Shown here piece by piece: positions 41,472 to 54,234 of a stretch of 64,000 nucleotides of DNA. The first letter of the stretch is position 1. Each line of letters begins with the position of its first letter. The stretch comes from Noviluteimonas sp052115395 (GTDB lineage Bacteria > Pseudomonadota > Gammaproteobacteria > Xanthomonadales > Xanthomonadaceae). The position numbers and the translations under genes were made by a program. The notes beneath the pieces were generated by a model, which had not been told where the DNA came from, did no database searches, and saw only the letters and a program-made list of their open reading frames with translations. The stretch lies in the NCBI GenBank assembly GCA_052115395.1, contig JBFRGO010000001.1; one strand, given 5' to 3'.

Positions 41472-43558
41472 TGGGGAAGGCCGCTGCGACCGCGGCGCGC
41501 GTCGTCGAACTGCGCCGCCTGCTAGACGACGCCAATTACCGCTACTACGTCCTAGACGATCCCAGGCTCGCCGACGCCGAGTACGACACCTTCCTGCGCG
41601 AGCTCGAAGCGCTAGAACGCGAACACCCCGAACTCGCCGACCCCAATTCGCCGACCATGCGCGTGGGCACCGCGCCCTCGGGCAAGTTCGCCGAGGTCAG
41701 GCACGCGGTGCCGATGCTATCGCTGGCCAACGCGTTCGAAGACGCCGAGGTCGCCGAGTTCGTCGCGCGCATCGCGAAGGAAACCGGCGACGCGACGCCC
41801 GATTTCTCGGTCGAGCCCAAACTCGACGGCCTGGCGATCAGCCTGCGCTACGAAGACGGCGTGTTCGTGCGCGGCGCGACGCGCGGCGATGGCGCGACAG
41901 GCGAAGACGTCACCGCCAACTTGCGCACCGTGCGCAGCGTGCCCCTGCGCTTGCGCGGCAAGGCACCGAAGGTGCTGGAAGTGCGCGGCGAGGTGTACAT
42001 GCCGAAAGCCGCGTTCGAAAAGTACAACGCGTGGGCGCGGGAACACGGCGAGAAGACGCTCGCCAATCCACGCAACGGCGCGGCCGGTTCGCTGCGCCAG
42101 CTCGATCCGCGCATGACGGCGCAACGCCCGCTCGCGTTCTATGCGTATGCGCTGGGCGAAGTGGAAGGCGCCACGCTCCCCGCGACGCATTCGCGCACCC
42201 TGCAATGGCTGCGCGAACTCGGCCTGCCGGTGAGCGCGGAAGTCGACGTCGCCACCGGCGCCGACGGGCTGCTCGCGTATTACCGGCGCATCGGCGACAA
42301 GCGCAACGCGCTGCCATACGACATCGACGGCGTGGTCTACAAGCTCGACCGCTACGACCAGCAGCGCGCGATGGGCTTCGTTTCGCGCGCGCCGCGCTGG
42401 GCCATCGCGCACAAGTATCCGGCGCAGGAAATGCCGACCGTCGTCGAGTCGATCGAGGTCAACGTCGGCCGGACCGGCGCAGTCACGCCGTGGGTGCTGA
42501 TGACCCCGGTGCAGGTCGGCGGCGTGACGGTCACGCGCGCCACGTTGCACAACGCCGACCAGATCGCACGGTTGGACGTGCGCGTCGGCGACACGGTGAT
42601 CGTGCGTCGCGCGGGCGACGTGATTCCCGAAGTCGTGCGCGTGGTCGAGGAAAAACGCCCGGTCGATGCGAAGGGCAAGCCGAAATTCCCCGCGTATCAG
42701 TTGCCCACGCAGTGTCCGGTGTGCGGCTCGGCGATCGAACGCGAAGAAAACGAAGTCGTCGCGCGCTGCACCGGCGGGCTGTTCTGCCCGGCGCAACGCG
42801 TGCAGGCGCTGTTCCACTTCGCCTCCCGCCGCGCGATGGACATCGACGGTCTGGGCGAACGCTTCATCACCGCGCTGGTCGAGTTCGACATGGTGCGCAG
42901 CGTGGCCGACCTGTACAAGCTGACGGTCGAAGATTTCGTCGCGATGAAGCAACGCGCGGACGAACTCGCCGATGCGGTGCCCGAGACCGTGAAGTCGGGC
43001 AAGGTCGCGACCAAGTGGGCCGAGAATCTGGTGGCCGCGATCGATGCCAGCCGCACGACGACACTCGAACGCGTGCTCTACGCCCTCGGCGTGCGCGATG
43101 TCGGCGAAAGCACGGCGCGCACGCTGGCACGGCATTTCGGTGCGCTCGATCCGATCCTCGCGGCCGACGAAGAAACCCTGCGCCAGGTCCCCGACATCGG
43201 CCCCGTGGTCGCCGCGCGGATCGCGCACTTCTTCGCCGAATCGCACAACCGCGAGGTCATCGCTGCCTTGCGCGCCAACGGCGTGCACTGGCCGGAAGGC
43301 GCGCCGCAACGCGCGGCCGACGGCCCGCTCGCGGGGCAGACGGTGGTGCTGACCGGCGGTCTGTCTTCGATGTCGCGCGACGAAGCCGGCGCAAAGCTCG
43401 AAGCCCTGGGCGCGAAGGTGTCCGGCAGCGTCTCGAAGAAGACCAGTTTCGTCGTCGCAGGCGAGGCGGCCGGCAGCAAGCTGGCCAAGGCGCAGGAGCT
43501 CGGCGTCGAGGTGTGGGACGAAGGGCGGCTGCTCGCCTACCTCGCGCAGCAGGCTTGA
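41471..43558 (+). CDS. ligA: NAD-dependent DNA ligase LigA
   Basis: A 695-residue ligase. The N-terminal Ia domain has YRYYVLDDPRLADAEYD, the adenylated lysine is K117 in VEPKLDG, the zinc finger has CPVCGS...C...FCPAQ, then HhH repeats and a C-terminal BRCT domain (GQTVVLTGGLSSMSRDEAG). It joins Okazaki fragments and repair nicks. All domains are complete. Confidence 0.97.
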   Translation: MGKAAATAARVVELRRLLDDANYRYYVLDDPRLADAEYDTFLRELEALEREHPELADPNSPTMRVGTAPSGKFAEVRHAVPMLSLANAFEDAEVAEFVARIAKETGDATPDFSVEPKLDGLAISLRYEDGVFVRGATRGDGATGEDVTANLRTVRSVPLRLRGKAPKVLEVRGEVYMPKAAFEKYNAWAREHGEKTLANPRNGAAGSLRQLDPRMTAQRPLAFYAYALGEVEGATLPATHSRTLQWLRELGLPVSAEVDVATGADGLLAYYRRIGDKRNALPYDIDGVVYKLDRYDQQRAMGFVSRAPRWAIAHKYPAQEMPTVVESIEVNVGRTGAVTPWVLMTPVQVGGVTVTRATLHNADQIARLDVRVGDTVIVRRAGDVIPEVVRVVEEKRPVDAKGKPKFPAYQLPTQCPVCGSAIEREENEVVARCTGGLFCPAQRVQALFHFASRRAMDIDGLGERFITALVEFDMVRSVADLYKLTVEDFVAMKQRADELADAVPETVKSGKVATKWAENLVAAIDASRTTTLERVLYALGVRDVGESTARTLARHFGALDPILAADEETLRQVPDIGPVVAARIAHFFAESHNREVIAALRANGVHWPEGAPQRAADGPLAGQTVVLTGGLSSMSRDEAGAKLEALGAKVSGSVSKKTSFVVAGEAAGSKLAKAQELGVEVWDEGRLLAYLAQQA

Positions 43559-43568
43559 GCCCCTCGCG

Positions 43569-44519
43569 ATGACCCACGACGCGCTCCGCCTCCGAGCCCG
43601 CTTGTACGCCACCTTGCGCGCGTTCTTCGCGGAGCGCGGCGTGCTCGAAGTCGAGACGCCGGTGCTCTCGCGCGCGGGCAACACCGACCCGAACATCGCC
43701 TCGTTCTCGCTGGAATTCTCGGGGCGCACCGACGGCGACCCGCGCACGCGCTGGTTGCGCACGTCCCCGGAATTCCCGCTCAAGCGCTTGCTGGCCGACG
43801 GGATCGGCGATTGCTACGAGCTCGGGCGCGTGTTTCGCGATGGCGAAGCCGGCGGGCGCCACAATCCCGAATTCACGATGCTCGAGTGGTATCGCGTCGG
43901 GCGCGATCATCGTTGGCTGGCGAACGAAACGGTCGAAGTGATCCGCGCGGCGCTCGCTCTGGTCGGTCGCGAAGTGCGCGTGGTCGACATCGCGTATCGC
44001 GATCTGTTCCGCGATCGCCTGGACATCGATCCCTTCACCGAGGACGCGGCGCATTTGCGCAACGCACTGGGCGATGTCGTCATCGATCCCGAAGGCCTGG
44101 TGCACGACGACTGGCTCGATTTGCTGATAACGCATCGGCTGCAGCCGGCCTTCGATGCCGACACCATCCACATCGTGCGCGACTACCCGGCGTCGCAATG
44201 CGCGCTGGCGAAGATCCGCCCCGGCGATCCGCCGGTCGCCGAACGCTTCGAAGTGTTCCTCGGTCCCCTGGAACTCGCCAACGGGTATCACGAGCTGCTG
44301 GATGCGGGCGAACAACGGGCGCGTTTCGAACGCGACCAGGCCGTGCGCAGGGCGCGCGGACAGGCCGCGCCGCCCATCGATGAAGCGCTGCTGGCCGCGC
44401 TGGAGCGCGGTTTGCCGCCCTGTGCGGGCGTGGCGTTGGGCGTGGACCGCTTGATGATGGCCCTGTTGGGGACCGACCGGATCGCACACGTGCTGGCTTT
44501 CGATTTCGCGCGGGCGTGA
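43569..44519 (+). CDS. epmA: EF-P lysine ligase EpmA (PoxA/GenX)
   Basis: A 316-residue class II lysyl-tRNA-synthetase paralogue without the anticodon domain. Motif 2 is FRDGEAGGRHNPEFTMLEWYR and motif 3 is GVALGVDRLMMALLG. It attaches beta-lysine to elongation factor P; its partners epmB and efp are not in the window. It starts 10 bp after ligA. Confidence 0.95.
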   Translation: MTHDALRLRARLYATLRAFFAERGVLEVETPVLSRAGNTDPNIASFSLEFSGRTDGDPRTRWLRTSPEFPLKRLLADGIGDCYELGRVFRDGEAGGRHNPEFTMLEWYRVGRDHRWLANETVEVIRAALALVGREVRVVDIAYRDLFRDRLDIDPFTEDAAHLRNALGDVVIDPEGLVHDDWLDLLITHRLQPAFDADTIHIVRDYPASQCALAKIRPGDPPVAERFEVFLGPLELANGYHELLDAGEQRARFERDQAVRRARGQAAPPIDEALLAALERGLPPCAGVALGVDRLMMALLGTDRIAHVLAFDFARA

Positions 44520-44599
44520 CGCGCCTGAGTTCAACGTGCGTCTTGACCCCGCATTCAGCGATCCGGGACAGTGCGCGAAGGAAATCGAGGACTTCGTCG

Positions 44600-45310
44600 A
44601 TGCCAACCAGCGCCTCCCGTGTTCTGCTCGCCGGCCTGATGGTCGTCGCGCCTGCGTGGGCGCAACAATTCCGCACCGCCGAACCGTATCCGGGCAACCG
44701 GCCCGACATCGTGCGTTGCGAATCGGCGAAGGGCCGATCCACGTCCTGCCAGGCCGATGTCCGCGGTGGCGCGCGCCTGGTGCGGCAGTTGTCGCGCAGT
44801 CCGTGCGTCGAGGGCGAAACCTGGGGCGTGCGCGAGGGCGAGATCTGGGTGCGGGCCGGATGCCGCGCCGACTTCGGCCTCGGCGATACGAAGGCGGTCG
44901 CGCCGGGCCCGCAATTCCTCAAGTGCGAAGCGTCCAACACCGTGTCGCGCCGGCATTGCCCGGCCCTGACGATCGGCGGCGTGCAGTTGATCCGGCAGTT
45001 GTCGAAGTCGCAATGCATCCAGCACAGCACCTGGGGCTACGACCGCAACAGCGTGTGGGTGTCGCAGGGCTGTCGCGCGGAGTTCCAGATCGGCGAGGGG
45101 CATGCGGCGGCGGAAAAGCTCGGCCCGCAACAGGTGCGTTGCGAGTCCGACCGCGGGCGCGAGCGTCGTTGCGAAGTCGGTGTTTGGCAGGGCGCGCGCC
45201 TGACCCGACAGTTGTCGAAGTCGCCGTGCGTGCAGAACCACAGCTGGGGTTGGGACCAGCGCGGCGTGTGGGTCAGCCGCGGCTGCAGGGCCGAATTCAC
45301 CGTCTGGTAG
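44600..45310 (+). CDS. Secreted DUF3011 protein with three repeats
   Basis: A 236-residue protein with a signal peptide (VLLAGLMVVAPAWA|Q) and three consecutive DUF3011-type units of about 60 residues. Each follows the pattern VRCES...C...GARLVRQLSRSPC...TWG...IWVRAGCRADF, with four cysteines per unit that probably pair. The function is unknown; expected in the periplasm or outside. I chose the ATG at 44600, which has GAGG 9 bp before it. A GTG at 44516 overlapping the epmA stop would add 28 residues before the signal peptide. Confidence 0.8.
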   Translation: MPTSASRVLLAGLMVVAPAWAQQFRTAEPYPGNRPDIVRCESAKGRSTSCQADVRGGARLVRQLSRSPCVEGETWGVREGEIWVRAGCRADFGLGDTKAVAPGPQFLKCEASNTVSRRHCPALTIGGVQLIRQLSKSQCIQHSTWGYDRNSVWVSQGCRAEFQIGEGHAAAEKLGPQQVRCESDRGRERRCEVGVWQGARLTRQLSKSPCVQNHSWGWDQRGVWVSRGCRAEFTVW

Positions 45311-45327
45311 TGCCTTAAACTACCGGG

Positions 45328-46386
45328 ATGGACGATTTCGACTACGCCCGCTACGACCGCATCCGCCCCATCCGCTGGACCGGCGAGGCGCTGGAACTGC
45401 TCGACCAACGCAAGCTTCCCTTCGACACCGAATACCTGACCTGCCGCACCAGCGACGACGTCGCCGCCGCGATCCACGCACTTGCCGTGCGCGGCGCGCC
45501 GGCGATCGGCATCGCGGCCGCCTGGGGCGTCGTGCTGGCCGAACGGGCCGTCGAAGCGACCGATGCGCGCGACGCCGCCGCCAAGCTCGAACCGGCATTG
45601 CAACGCCTCAACGCCGCACGCCCGACCGCGGTGAATCTCGCCTGGGCCCTGGCCCGCATGCGCGCCGCGCTCGCGCGCGCCGACCACGATTGGCGTGGCG
45701 CGCTCGAACGCGAGGCGCAGGCCATCGATACCGAAGACCTCGCCGCCAACCGTCGCATGGGCGCGCTCGGCGCTTCGCTCATCGAACCAGGCAGCGGCGT
45801 GCTCACGCATTGCAACACCGGTTCGCTCGCGACCGCCGGTTTCGGCACCGCGCTCGGCGTGATCCGCGCCGGCGTCGCGCAGGGCCGCATCGACCAGGTC
45901 TTCGCCGGCGAAACGCGCCCGTGGTTGCAGGGCGCGCGCCTGACCGTGTGGGAATTGCAGCAGGACGGGATCGACGCCACGCTCATCGCCGATTCGGCCG
46001 CCTCGCACCTGATGAAGACCGGCAAGGTGCAGTGGGTGGTGGTCGGCGCCGACCGCATCTGCGCCAACGGCGATACCGCCAACAAGATCGGCACCTACCA
46101 GCTCGCCATCGCCGCCCGCCACCACGGCGTCGGATTCATGGTGGTGGCGCCGTCCTCGACCGTCGACATGGCCACGCCCAGCGGCGAGATGATCGAAATC
46201 GAGGAGCGCGACGCGGCCGAATTGCACGTCGTCGGCGGCAGCCGCACCGTGGCCGAGGGCATCGGCGCGTGGAATCCGGTCTTCGATGTCACGCCCCACG
46301 ATCTGATCGATGCCATCGTCACGGAGCGGGGGGTGATCCGCCATCCCGACGCGGCTTCGATGCGCGATGCCTTCGGGGTGCCGTGA
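45328..46386 (+). CDS. mtnA: Methylthioribose-1-phosphate isomerase MtnA
   Basis: A 352-residue aldose-ketose isomerase related to eIF2B. It has VRGAPAIGIAAAWG, THCNTGSLAT with the catalytic cysteine, and VVGADRICANGDTANKIGTYQLA with the catalytic aspartate. It converts methylthioribose-1-P to methylthioribulose-1-P in methionine salvage; the last step of that pathway (transaminase plus omega-amidase) is at 11.9-13.8 kb. A small hairpin (GGTAGT...ACTACC, 45306-45324) spans the preceding stop and the region just before its ATG. Confidence 0.95.
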   Translation: MDDFDYARYDRIRPIRWTGEALELLDQRKLPFDTEYLTCRTSDDVAAAIHALAVRGAPAIGIAAAWGVVLAERAVEATDARDAAAKLEPALQRLNAARPTAVNLAWALARMRAALARADHDWRGALEREAQAIDTEDLAANRRMGALGASLIEPGSGVLTHCNTGSLATAGFGTALGVIRAGVAQGRIDQVFAGETRPWLQGARLTVWELQQDGIDATLIADSAASHLMKTGKVQWVVVGADRICANGDTANKIGTYQLAIAARHHGVGFMVVAPSSTVDMATPSGEMIEIEERDAAELHVVGGSRTVAEGIGAWNPVFDVTPHDLIDAIVTERGVIRHPDAASMRDAFGVP

Positions 46387-46420
46387 AGCGCCCCTAAGTT
46401 CCTGTTTTTACCCAAGAATC

Positions 46421-46440
46421 GGCCCCTCGACGGGGCCGTT
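46421..46440 (+). terminator. Terminator after mtnA
   Basis: GGCCCC pairs with GGGGCC around TCGAC (46421-46437), followed by GTTT. A short GC-rich stem with only a weak T run, in the 103-bp gap before gyrA. Confidence 0.55.
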
Positions 46441-46444
46441 TCCG

Positions 46445-46453
46445 TGCTAGAAT
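46445..46453 (+). promoter_or_regulatory. Extended -10 promoter for gyrA
   Basis: TGCTAGAAT is an extended -10 element (TGn plus TAGAAT) about 37 bp before the gyrA ATG. No clear -35 is visible, since the terminator hairpin occupies that region; extended -10 promoters can work without one. Confidence 0.45.
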
Positions 46454-46489
46454 TCCCGTCTTGCGCACTCCTTAGAAAAAGCCCACCGA

Positions 46490-49123
<2,634 letters not shown>

Positions 49124-49146
49124 TCGCGCGAGTGCGCAAACGCATT

Positions 49147-49176
49147 CGACGACGCCGCCTCCGGGCGGCGTCGTCG
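49147..49176 (+). terminator. Perfect 13-bp hairpin after gyrA
   Basis: CGACGACGCCGCC (49147-49159) pairs perfectly with GGCGGCGTCGTCG (49164-49176) around a TCCG loop. There is no T run, so it is either a transcript-stabilising 3' hairpin or an imperfect terminator. It lies 23 bp after the gyrA stop. Confidence 0.6.
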
Positions 49177-49245
49177 TATCCGGCGCATGATTCGTGAATC
49201 GCAAGGCGACAGCCTGTCGCCGCACAACACAACCAGGGGTCGATC

Positions 49246-52200
49246 ATGCAGTCGTCTGCGCGTCCGAACGGAGTCGGGGGTGCGTTCCGGAAGGCGGTGG
49301 GGTGGGCGGCGGTCGCCGCTTTGGCGTTGGGGTTGGCGGCCGGGTGCAAACCGCGGCCGACCGGCGAATTGCCGGAAGTCAGCGGCGAGAAGATCGCCGC
49401 GAAGAAGGCGCAGGTCGCCGGCTTCGGCCTGGTCGCCGCGTATCCCGACCAGCAGGGAGACACGCTCGCGCTGGCATTGGAATTCAGCAAGCCGCTGGTG
49501 GGCACCCAGGATTTCGAAGACCTGCTGTCGGTGACCGACAAGGACGGCGCGCCCGTGAAGGGCGGTTGGGTCCTCGACGACAAGGGCGACGACGAAGGCC
49601 GCGTACTGCGCTTCCCGCACGTGGACGCCGGGCGCGATTACATCGTCTCGATTCCCGCCAAACTCACGGCCGCCGACGGCCGCACGCTGAAAGAAGACAT
49701 TCGCCGCACGGTGCACACCGGTCCGCTCGATCCGGTGGTCGGGTTCGCTTCGCAGGGCAGCGTGCTGCCGGCGCGCGAGAGCCGCGGCCTGCCGGTGGTG
49801 TCGATCAACGTGCCGGAAGTCGACGTCGAATTCCTGCGCATCAAGGACAGCGAACTCCCGCGTTTCTTCGCGCAATTCCAGCGCGGCGGGCGCCGCGGGA
49901 CCTGGGACCTGGAGCGCGACTATTCCTGGGACGACGATTCCGGCGACACGCACAGCCGCACGCCGCTGTCGAAGCTCGCCGAACCGGTCTACGTCAATCG
50001 CTTCACGCTCGGCGGGCGCACCAACGAACGCGTGCTGACCTACCTGCCGCTGCAGGACATCACCGAGCTGCAGAAGCCCGGCCTGTACTTCGCGGTGATG
50101 AAGCGCGCCGGCCAGTTCAGCGATCAGTTCGACACCGCGTTCTTCACCGTCAGCGACCTGGGCCTGCACACGCGCGCCTACAAGGATCGCTTGTTCGTGC
50201 ACGCCGCGTCCCTGCAGACCGGCAGTGCGCAGGCGACCGTCGAACTCAAGATCCTGGACGCCGGCGGCGAGACCATCCTGAAGGGAAGTACCGACCGCAA
50301 CGGCAACGCGCTGCTGCCCTACAAGCTGGATGCGAGCCACGTGCTCGTCGCCACGCACGGCACCGATGTGTCGATGCTGCCGTTCAACCAGCCTGCGCTG
50401 GATCTGTCGGAATTCGCGGTCTCCGGCCGGGAACAGGCGTGGTTCGATGTGTTCGCCTGGTCGGGGCGCGATCTGTATCGCCCCGGCGAAACGGTGCGCA
50501 TCTCCGCCTTGTTGCGCGACCAGGACGGCCAGCCGATCGACACCAAGGGCAAAGCGCCGCAACCGATCTTCGTGCGCTACGTACAACCCGACGGCAAGGC
50601 GCTGCTCGAAACGCCGCTGCAACCCGACGCGCAAGGCTACGTCCGCCACGCGCAAGCGATCCCCGCCGATGCCGCGACCGGCCGCTGGCGCGTGGAATTC
50701 CGCACCGATCCGTCGAGCAAGGAAGCGGTGCAGGGCATGACGCTGCGCATCGAAGAATTCCTGCCCGAGCGCATGAAGCTCGACCTCGACGCGCCGGCGC
50801 GCCTCGCGTTCGGGCAACCGCTGCAATTGAAGGCCACCGGTGCGTATCTGTACGGCGCGCCCGCGTCGGGCAACCGCTTCACGGCCAAGCTTGCCGTCGC
50901 CGTCGAACAACATCCGATCGAAGCGCTGAAGGGCTGGTTCTTCGGCGACCCGACGCTGCCCTTGCCGAAGGAAGCCAAGGACATCGTCGACACCCAGTTC
51001 GGCGAGAACGGCACGCTCGTGCAGCCGATCGAACTGCCGAAGGAAGCCAGGCCCGTCACGCCGATCGCCGCCATCGTCACCGGCAGCGTGTTCGAAACCG
51101 GTGGGCGCAGCGTCAACCGTTCGATCACGCGCGTGGTGTGGCCGGCCGAAACGTTGGTCGGCGTGCGCCCATTGTTCGACGACAAGGAAGGGCCGGGCGC
51201 GAACGCCAACGCCGGTTTCGAATTGGCGCGTTACTCCGCCGACGGCACGATGCGTGCCGTGCAGGGCGCGCGCGTCACGTTGCTGCGCGAACAGCGCGAC
51301 TACCACTGGGCCTGGGGCGACGAGAGCGGCTGGGATTACGACTACAGCAGCCGCTGGTCGGCGATCGAAACGCGCAACGTCGACCTGGGCACGAGCGCCG
51401 TGCGCATGGCCTTCCCGGTGGAGTGGGGCAACTATCGCGTCGAGGTCTACGACCCGACGACCAAACTCACCACGCGCTATCCCTTCACCGCCGGCTGGAG
51501 TTGGGACGACGAAAACCGCGGCCTCGATGCGCGGCCCGACAAGGTCAAGCTCGCGCTCGACAAGACGCATTACCGCGCCGGCGACACGATGAAAGTCACG
51601 GTGACGCCGCCGCACGAAGGCGAAGGCCTGCTGATGGTCGAGAGCGACCGCATGCTCTTCGTCCAGGGCATCACGGCGAAGGCGGGCAGCACGTTCGAAA
51701 TTCCGGTGACGAAGGAGTTCGAGCGCCACGACGTTTATGTCACCGCGCTGGTGTTCCGCGGCGGCAGCGCGAAGAGCAAGATCACGCCGGCGCGCGCCGT
51801 CGGCGTGGCGCATGTGGAAATGGATCGCCGCGATCGCACCGTCGCCGTCGGCGTCGCCGTTCCGAAGGCGATGCGCCCGCAGCAGAAATTGCCCGTCGTC
51901 GTCAGCGCGCCGCAGCTTGCGGGTCAGATGGCCTTCGTGTCCGTGTCGGCGGTCGACGTCGGCATCCTCAACATCACGCGCTTCCCTGTGCCGAATGCGG
52001 CCGAGCATTTCTTCGCGCAGCGTCGCCTGGGCGTGGATGCGTACGACCTCTATGGGCGCGTGATCGAAAGCTTCGACGGCGAGACCGCGAAGATCCGCTT
52101 CGGCGGCGACATGGCACCGCCCCTGGCCCTGCCGCAGGCGCGCAGGCCCACCTCGCGCGTGCAGACGGTCGACCTGTTCAGTGGTCCGGTGCAATTGGAT

Positions 52201-54234
52201 GCGAAGGGCATCGCGCGCGTGAAGCTCGACGTCCCCGACTTCAACGGCACGCTGCGCGTCTCCGCGCTGGTGTGGTCCGGCGGCAAGTACGGCAGTCGCG
52301 CGAACGAAACGCTCGTGCGCGCGCCGGTGCTGGCCGAAGCGAGCATGCCGCGCGTGCTCGCACCGGGCGACAAGAGCAACGTCACGCTGGACGTGCAGAA
52401 CTTCTCGGGTCAACCGGGGACGTTCAAGGTGCAGGTCGACGGCATCGGTCCGCTGTCGGTCGCCAACGGCGCGCGCACGGTGAAGCTCGCGAAGGAAGAA
52501 CGCACGACGCTCACCTTTCCGCTGCAGGCGAAGGAAGGCTTCTCCACCGCGCAGGTGCGCGTGCGCGTCGATGGCAACGGGCATTCGGTCGATCGCAAAT
52601 ACGATCTGCCGGTGCGCGCGGCGTGGCCGCAGGTGATGCGCACGCGCAGCGTGACCGTGCAGGGCGCTGGCCCGATCGCGCTGGATCCCGAACTGGCCGC
52701 GGGCCTGATGGCCGATTCGGTGCGCGGGCGCCTGGTCGTCAGCGCATTCCCGCCGATTCCCTTCGCCGCTGCGCTCGAAGACGTCCTGAAGTATCCCTAC
52801 GGCTGCGCCGAACAGACGACGAGCAAGGGCTTCGCCACGCTCGTGCTCGACGATGCCACCGCGAGGTTGCTCGGCGTGCCGCCGCTCGGCGATCGCGTAC
52901 GGCGCGATCGCATCGCCGGTGCGCTCGCGCGCCTGGCGGGCATGCAGGTCGCTTCGGGCCACTTCTCGTTGTGGGGCGGCGAAGACATGGTCGATCCCTC
53001 GCTCACGCCCTACATCGCCGAGTTTCTGCTCGACGCGCGTGAAGCCGGTTTCGCCGTGCCGGAGGCCATGCTGCAGAAAACGCTGAAGGCGCTCAACGAA
53101 GACCTGCTCTCCGGTGGGCCGCAGTTCTACAACTACGATCATCGCGCGCACCTGATGTTCGCGTATCGCGCGCACGCCGGTTACGCGCTGGCCCGCGTCA
53201 ATCGCGCACCGCTCGGGACGCTGCGTGCGCTGTACGACGATGAACGCAGCAAGGCCGAAACCGGGTTGCCGCTGGTTCGCCTGGGTATCGCGCTGTCGCT
53301 GCAGGGCGATCGACGTCGTGGCGCGAAGGCGATCGCCGAGGGCTTCGCGTTCGACGATGCACAGCGCCCCGAATGGCTCGGCGACTACGGCACGCGCATC
53401 CGCGACGATGCGATGATGATCGCGCTGGTGCATGAACGCGGCCTGGCGAAGCCGGAGTACGACGCGCGCACGATCAAGCTCGGTCGCGAGCTCGACGCGC
53501 GCCGCAAGGAACGCTGGTTCTGGCTCAGCACGCAGGAACAGGTGTCGATCGCCCGCATGGGCAAGGCGCTGATGCGCGGCAAGGGCAAGGTGGTCGCGGG
53601 CCAGTGGATCGGCGCCAAGGAACGCAGCGATGTCGCGGACGTGCCGATGACCGGCCGCCTCGTCGATTCGGCCGCGCTCGACCTGCACTTCGTGCCCACC
53701 ACGCCGCCGCCGTACTACGTGAGCATGGAAGTCGCCGGCATCCCGCGCGAAGCGCCGCCGGTCGACAAGTCCGCGATCGACATCGTGCGCACCTACTACA
53801 CCACCGACGGCAAACCTTGGGAGGGCAACAAACTCGCCGAGGGCGACAGCCTGATCGTGTTGCTCACGGTGAAGACCTCGCAACCGATGCCTGATGCGCT
53901 GGTGACCGATCTGTTGCCCGCGGGCCTGGAAATCGAGAACTTCAACCTCGGCGATGCGAAGCAGTGGGCGGGCGTGGTGATCGACGGCATCGAAATCGCC
54001 AACCGCGACCGCGCGAGCGAGATTCGCCACGAAGAGTTCCGCGACGACCGCTACGCCGCCGCGCTCAAGCTCGATCGCTACGACACCGCGCGTTTGTTCT
54101 ACCTCGTGCGCGCGGTGACGCCGGGCACGTACGCGGTGCCGCCGCCGCAGGCGGAGGACATGTATCGCCCCGAGTTGCGCGGCACGGGCGCGCGCACGCC
54201 CGCGACGATCACGGTGACCCAACCTGGCCAATGA
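49246..54234 (+). CDS. Alpha-2-macroglobulin-like lipoprotein (YfhM type)
   Basis: A 1662-residue lipoprotein (lipobox LAAGC, Cys34), full length for the large bacterial A2M family. The thioester motif is intact: YPYGCAEQ with Cys1187 and Gln1190. The upstream MG domains and the alpha/alpha TED domain after the thioester are recognisable, as is the C-terminal receptor-like domain (VTDLLPAGLEIENFN). It is thought to trap proteases that breach the envelope. The overlapping pbpC gene (ATGA) gives the classical A2M-PBP1C pair for defence and wall repair. AGGGGT precedes the ATG by 8 bp. Confidence 0.93.
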   Translation: MQSSARPNGVGGAFRKAVGWAAVAALALGLAAGCKPRPTGELPEVSGEKIAAKKAQVAGFGLVAAYPDQQGDTLALALEFSKPLVGTQDFEDLLSVTDKDGAPVKGGWVLDDKGDDEGRVLRFPHVDAGRDYIVSIPAKLTAADGRTLKEDIRRTVHTGPLDPVVGFASQGSVLPARESRGLPVVSINVPEVDVEFLRIKDSELPRFFAQFQRGGRRGTWDLERDYSWDDDSGDTHSRTPLSKLAEPVYVNRFTLGGRTNERVLTYLPLQDITELQKPGLYFAVMKRAGQFSDQFDTAFFTVSDLGLHTRAYKDRLFVHAASLQTGSAQATVELKILDAGGETILKGSTDRNGNALLPYKLDASHVLVATHGTDVSMLPFNQPALDLSEFAVSGREQAWFDVFAWSGRDLYRPGETVRISALLRDQDGQPIDTKGKAPQPIFVRYVQPDGKALLETPLQPDAQGYVRHAQAIPADAATGRWRVEFRTDPSSKEAVQGMTLRIEEFLPERMKLDLDAPARLAFGQPLQLKATGAYLYGAPASGNRFTAKLAVAVEQHPIEALKGWFFGDPTLPLPKEAKDIVDTQFGENGTLVQPIELPKEARPVTPIAAIVTGSVFETGGRSVNRSITRVVWPAETLVGVRPLFDDKEGPGANANAGFELARYSADGTMRAVQGARVTLLREQRDYHWAWGDESGWDYDYSSRWSAIETRNVDLGTSAVRMAFPVEWGNYRVEVYDPTTKLTTRYPFTAGWSWDDENRGLDARPDKVKLALDKTHYRAGDTMKVTVTPPHEGEGLLMVESDRMLFVQGITAKAGSTFEIPVTKEFERHDVYVTALVFRGGSAKSKITPARAVGVAHVEMDRRDRTVAVGVAVPKAMRPQQKLPVVVSAPQLAGQMAFVSVSAVDVGILNITRFPVPNAAEHFFAQRRLGVDAYDLYGRVIESFDGETAKIRFGGDMAPPLALPQARRPTSRVQTVDLFSGPVQLDAKGIARVKLDVPDFNGTLRVSALVWSGGKYGSRANETLVRAPVLAEASMPRVLAPGDKSNVTLDVQNFSGQPGTFKVQVDGIGPLSVANGARTVKLAKEERTTLTFPLQAKEGFSTAQVRVRVDGNGHSVDRKYDLPVRAAWPQVMRTRSVTVQGAGPIALDPELAAGLMADSVRGRLVVSAFPPIPFAAALEDVLKYPYGCAEQTTSKGFATLVLDDATARLLGVPPLGDRVRRDRIAGALARLAGMQVASGHFSLWGGEDMVDPSLTPYIAEFLLDAREAGFAVPEAMLQKTLKALNEDLLSGGPQFYNYDHRAHLMFAYRAHAGYALARVNRAPLGTLRALYDDERSKAETGLPLVRLGIALSLQGDRRRGAKAIAEGFAFDDAQRPEWLGDYGTRIRDDAMMIALVHERGLAKPEYDARTIKLGRELDARRKERWFWLSTQEQVSIARMGKALMRGKGKVVAGQWIGAKERSDVADVPMTGRLVDSAALDLHFVPTTPPPYYVSMEVAGIPREAPPVDKSAIDIVRTYYTTDGKPWEGNKLAEGDSLIVLLTVKTSQPMPDALVTDLLPAGLEIENFNLGDAKQWAGVVIDGIEIANRDRASEIRHEEFRDDRYAAALKLDRYDTARLFYLVRAVTPGTYAVPPPQAEDMYRPELRGTGARTPATITVTQPGQ

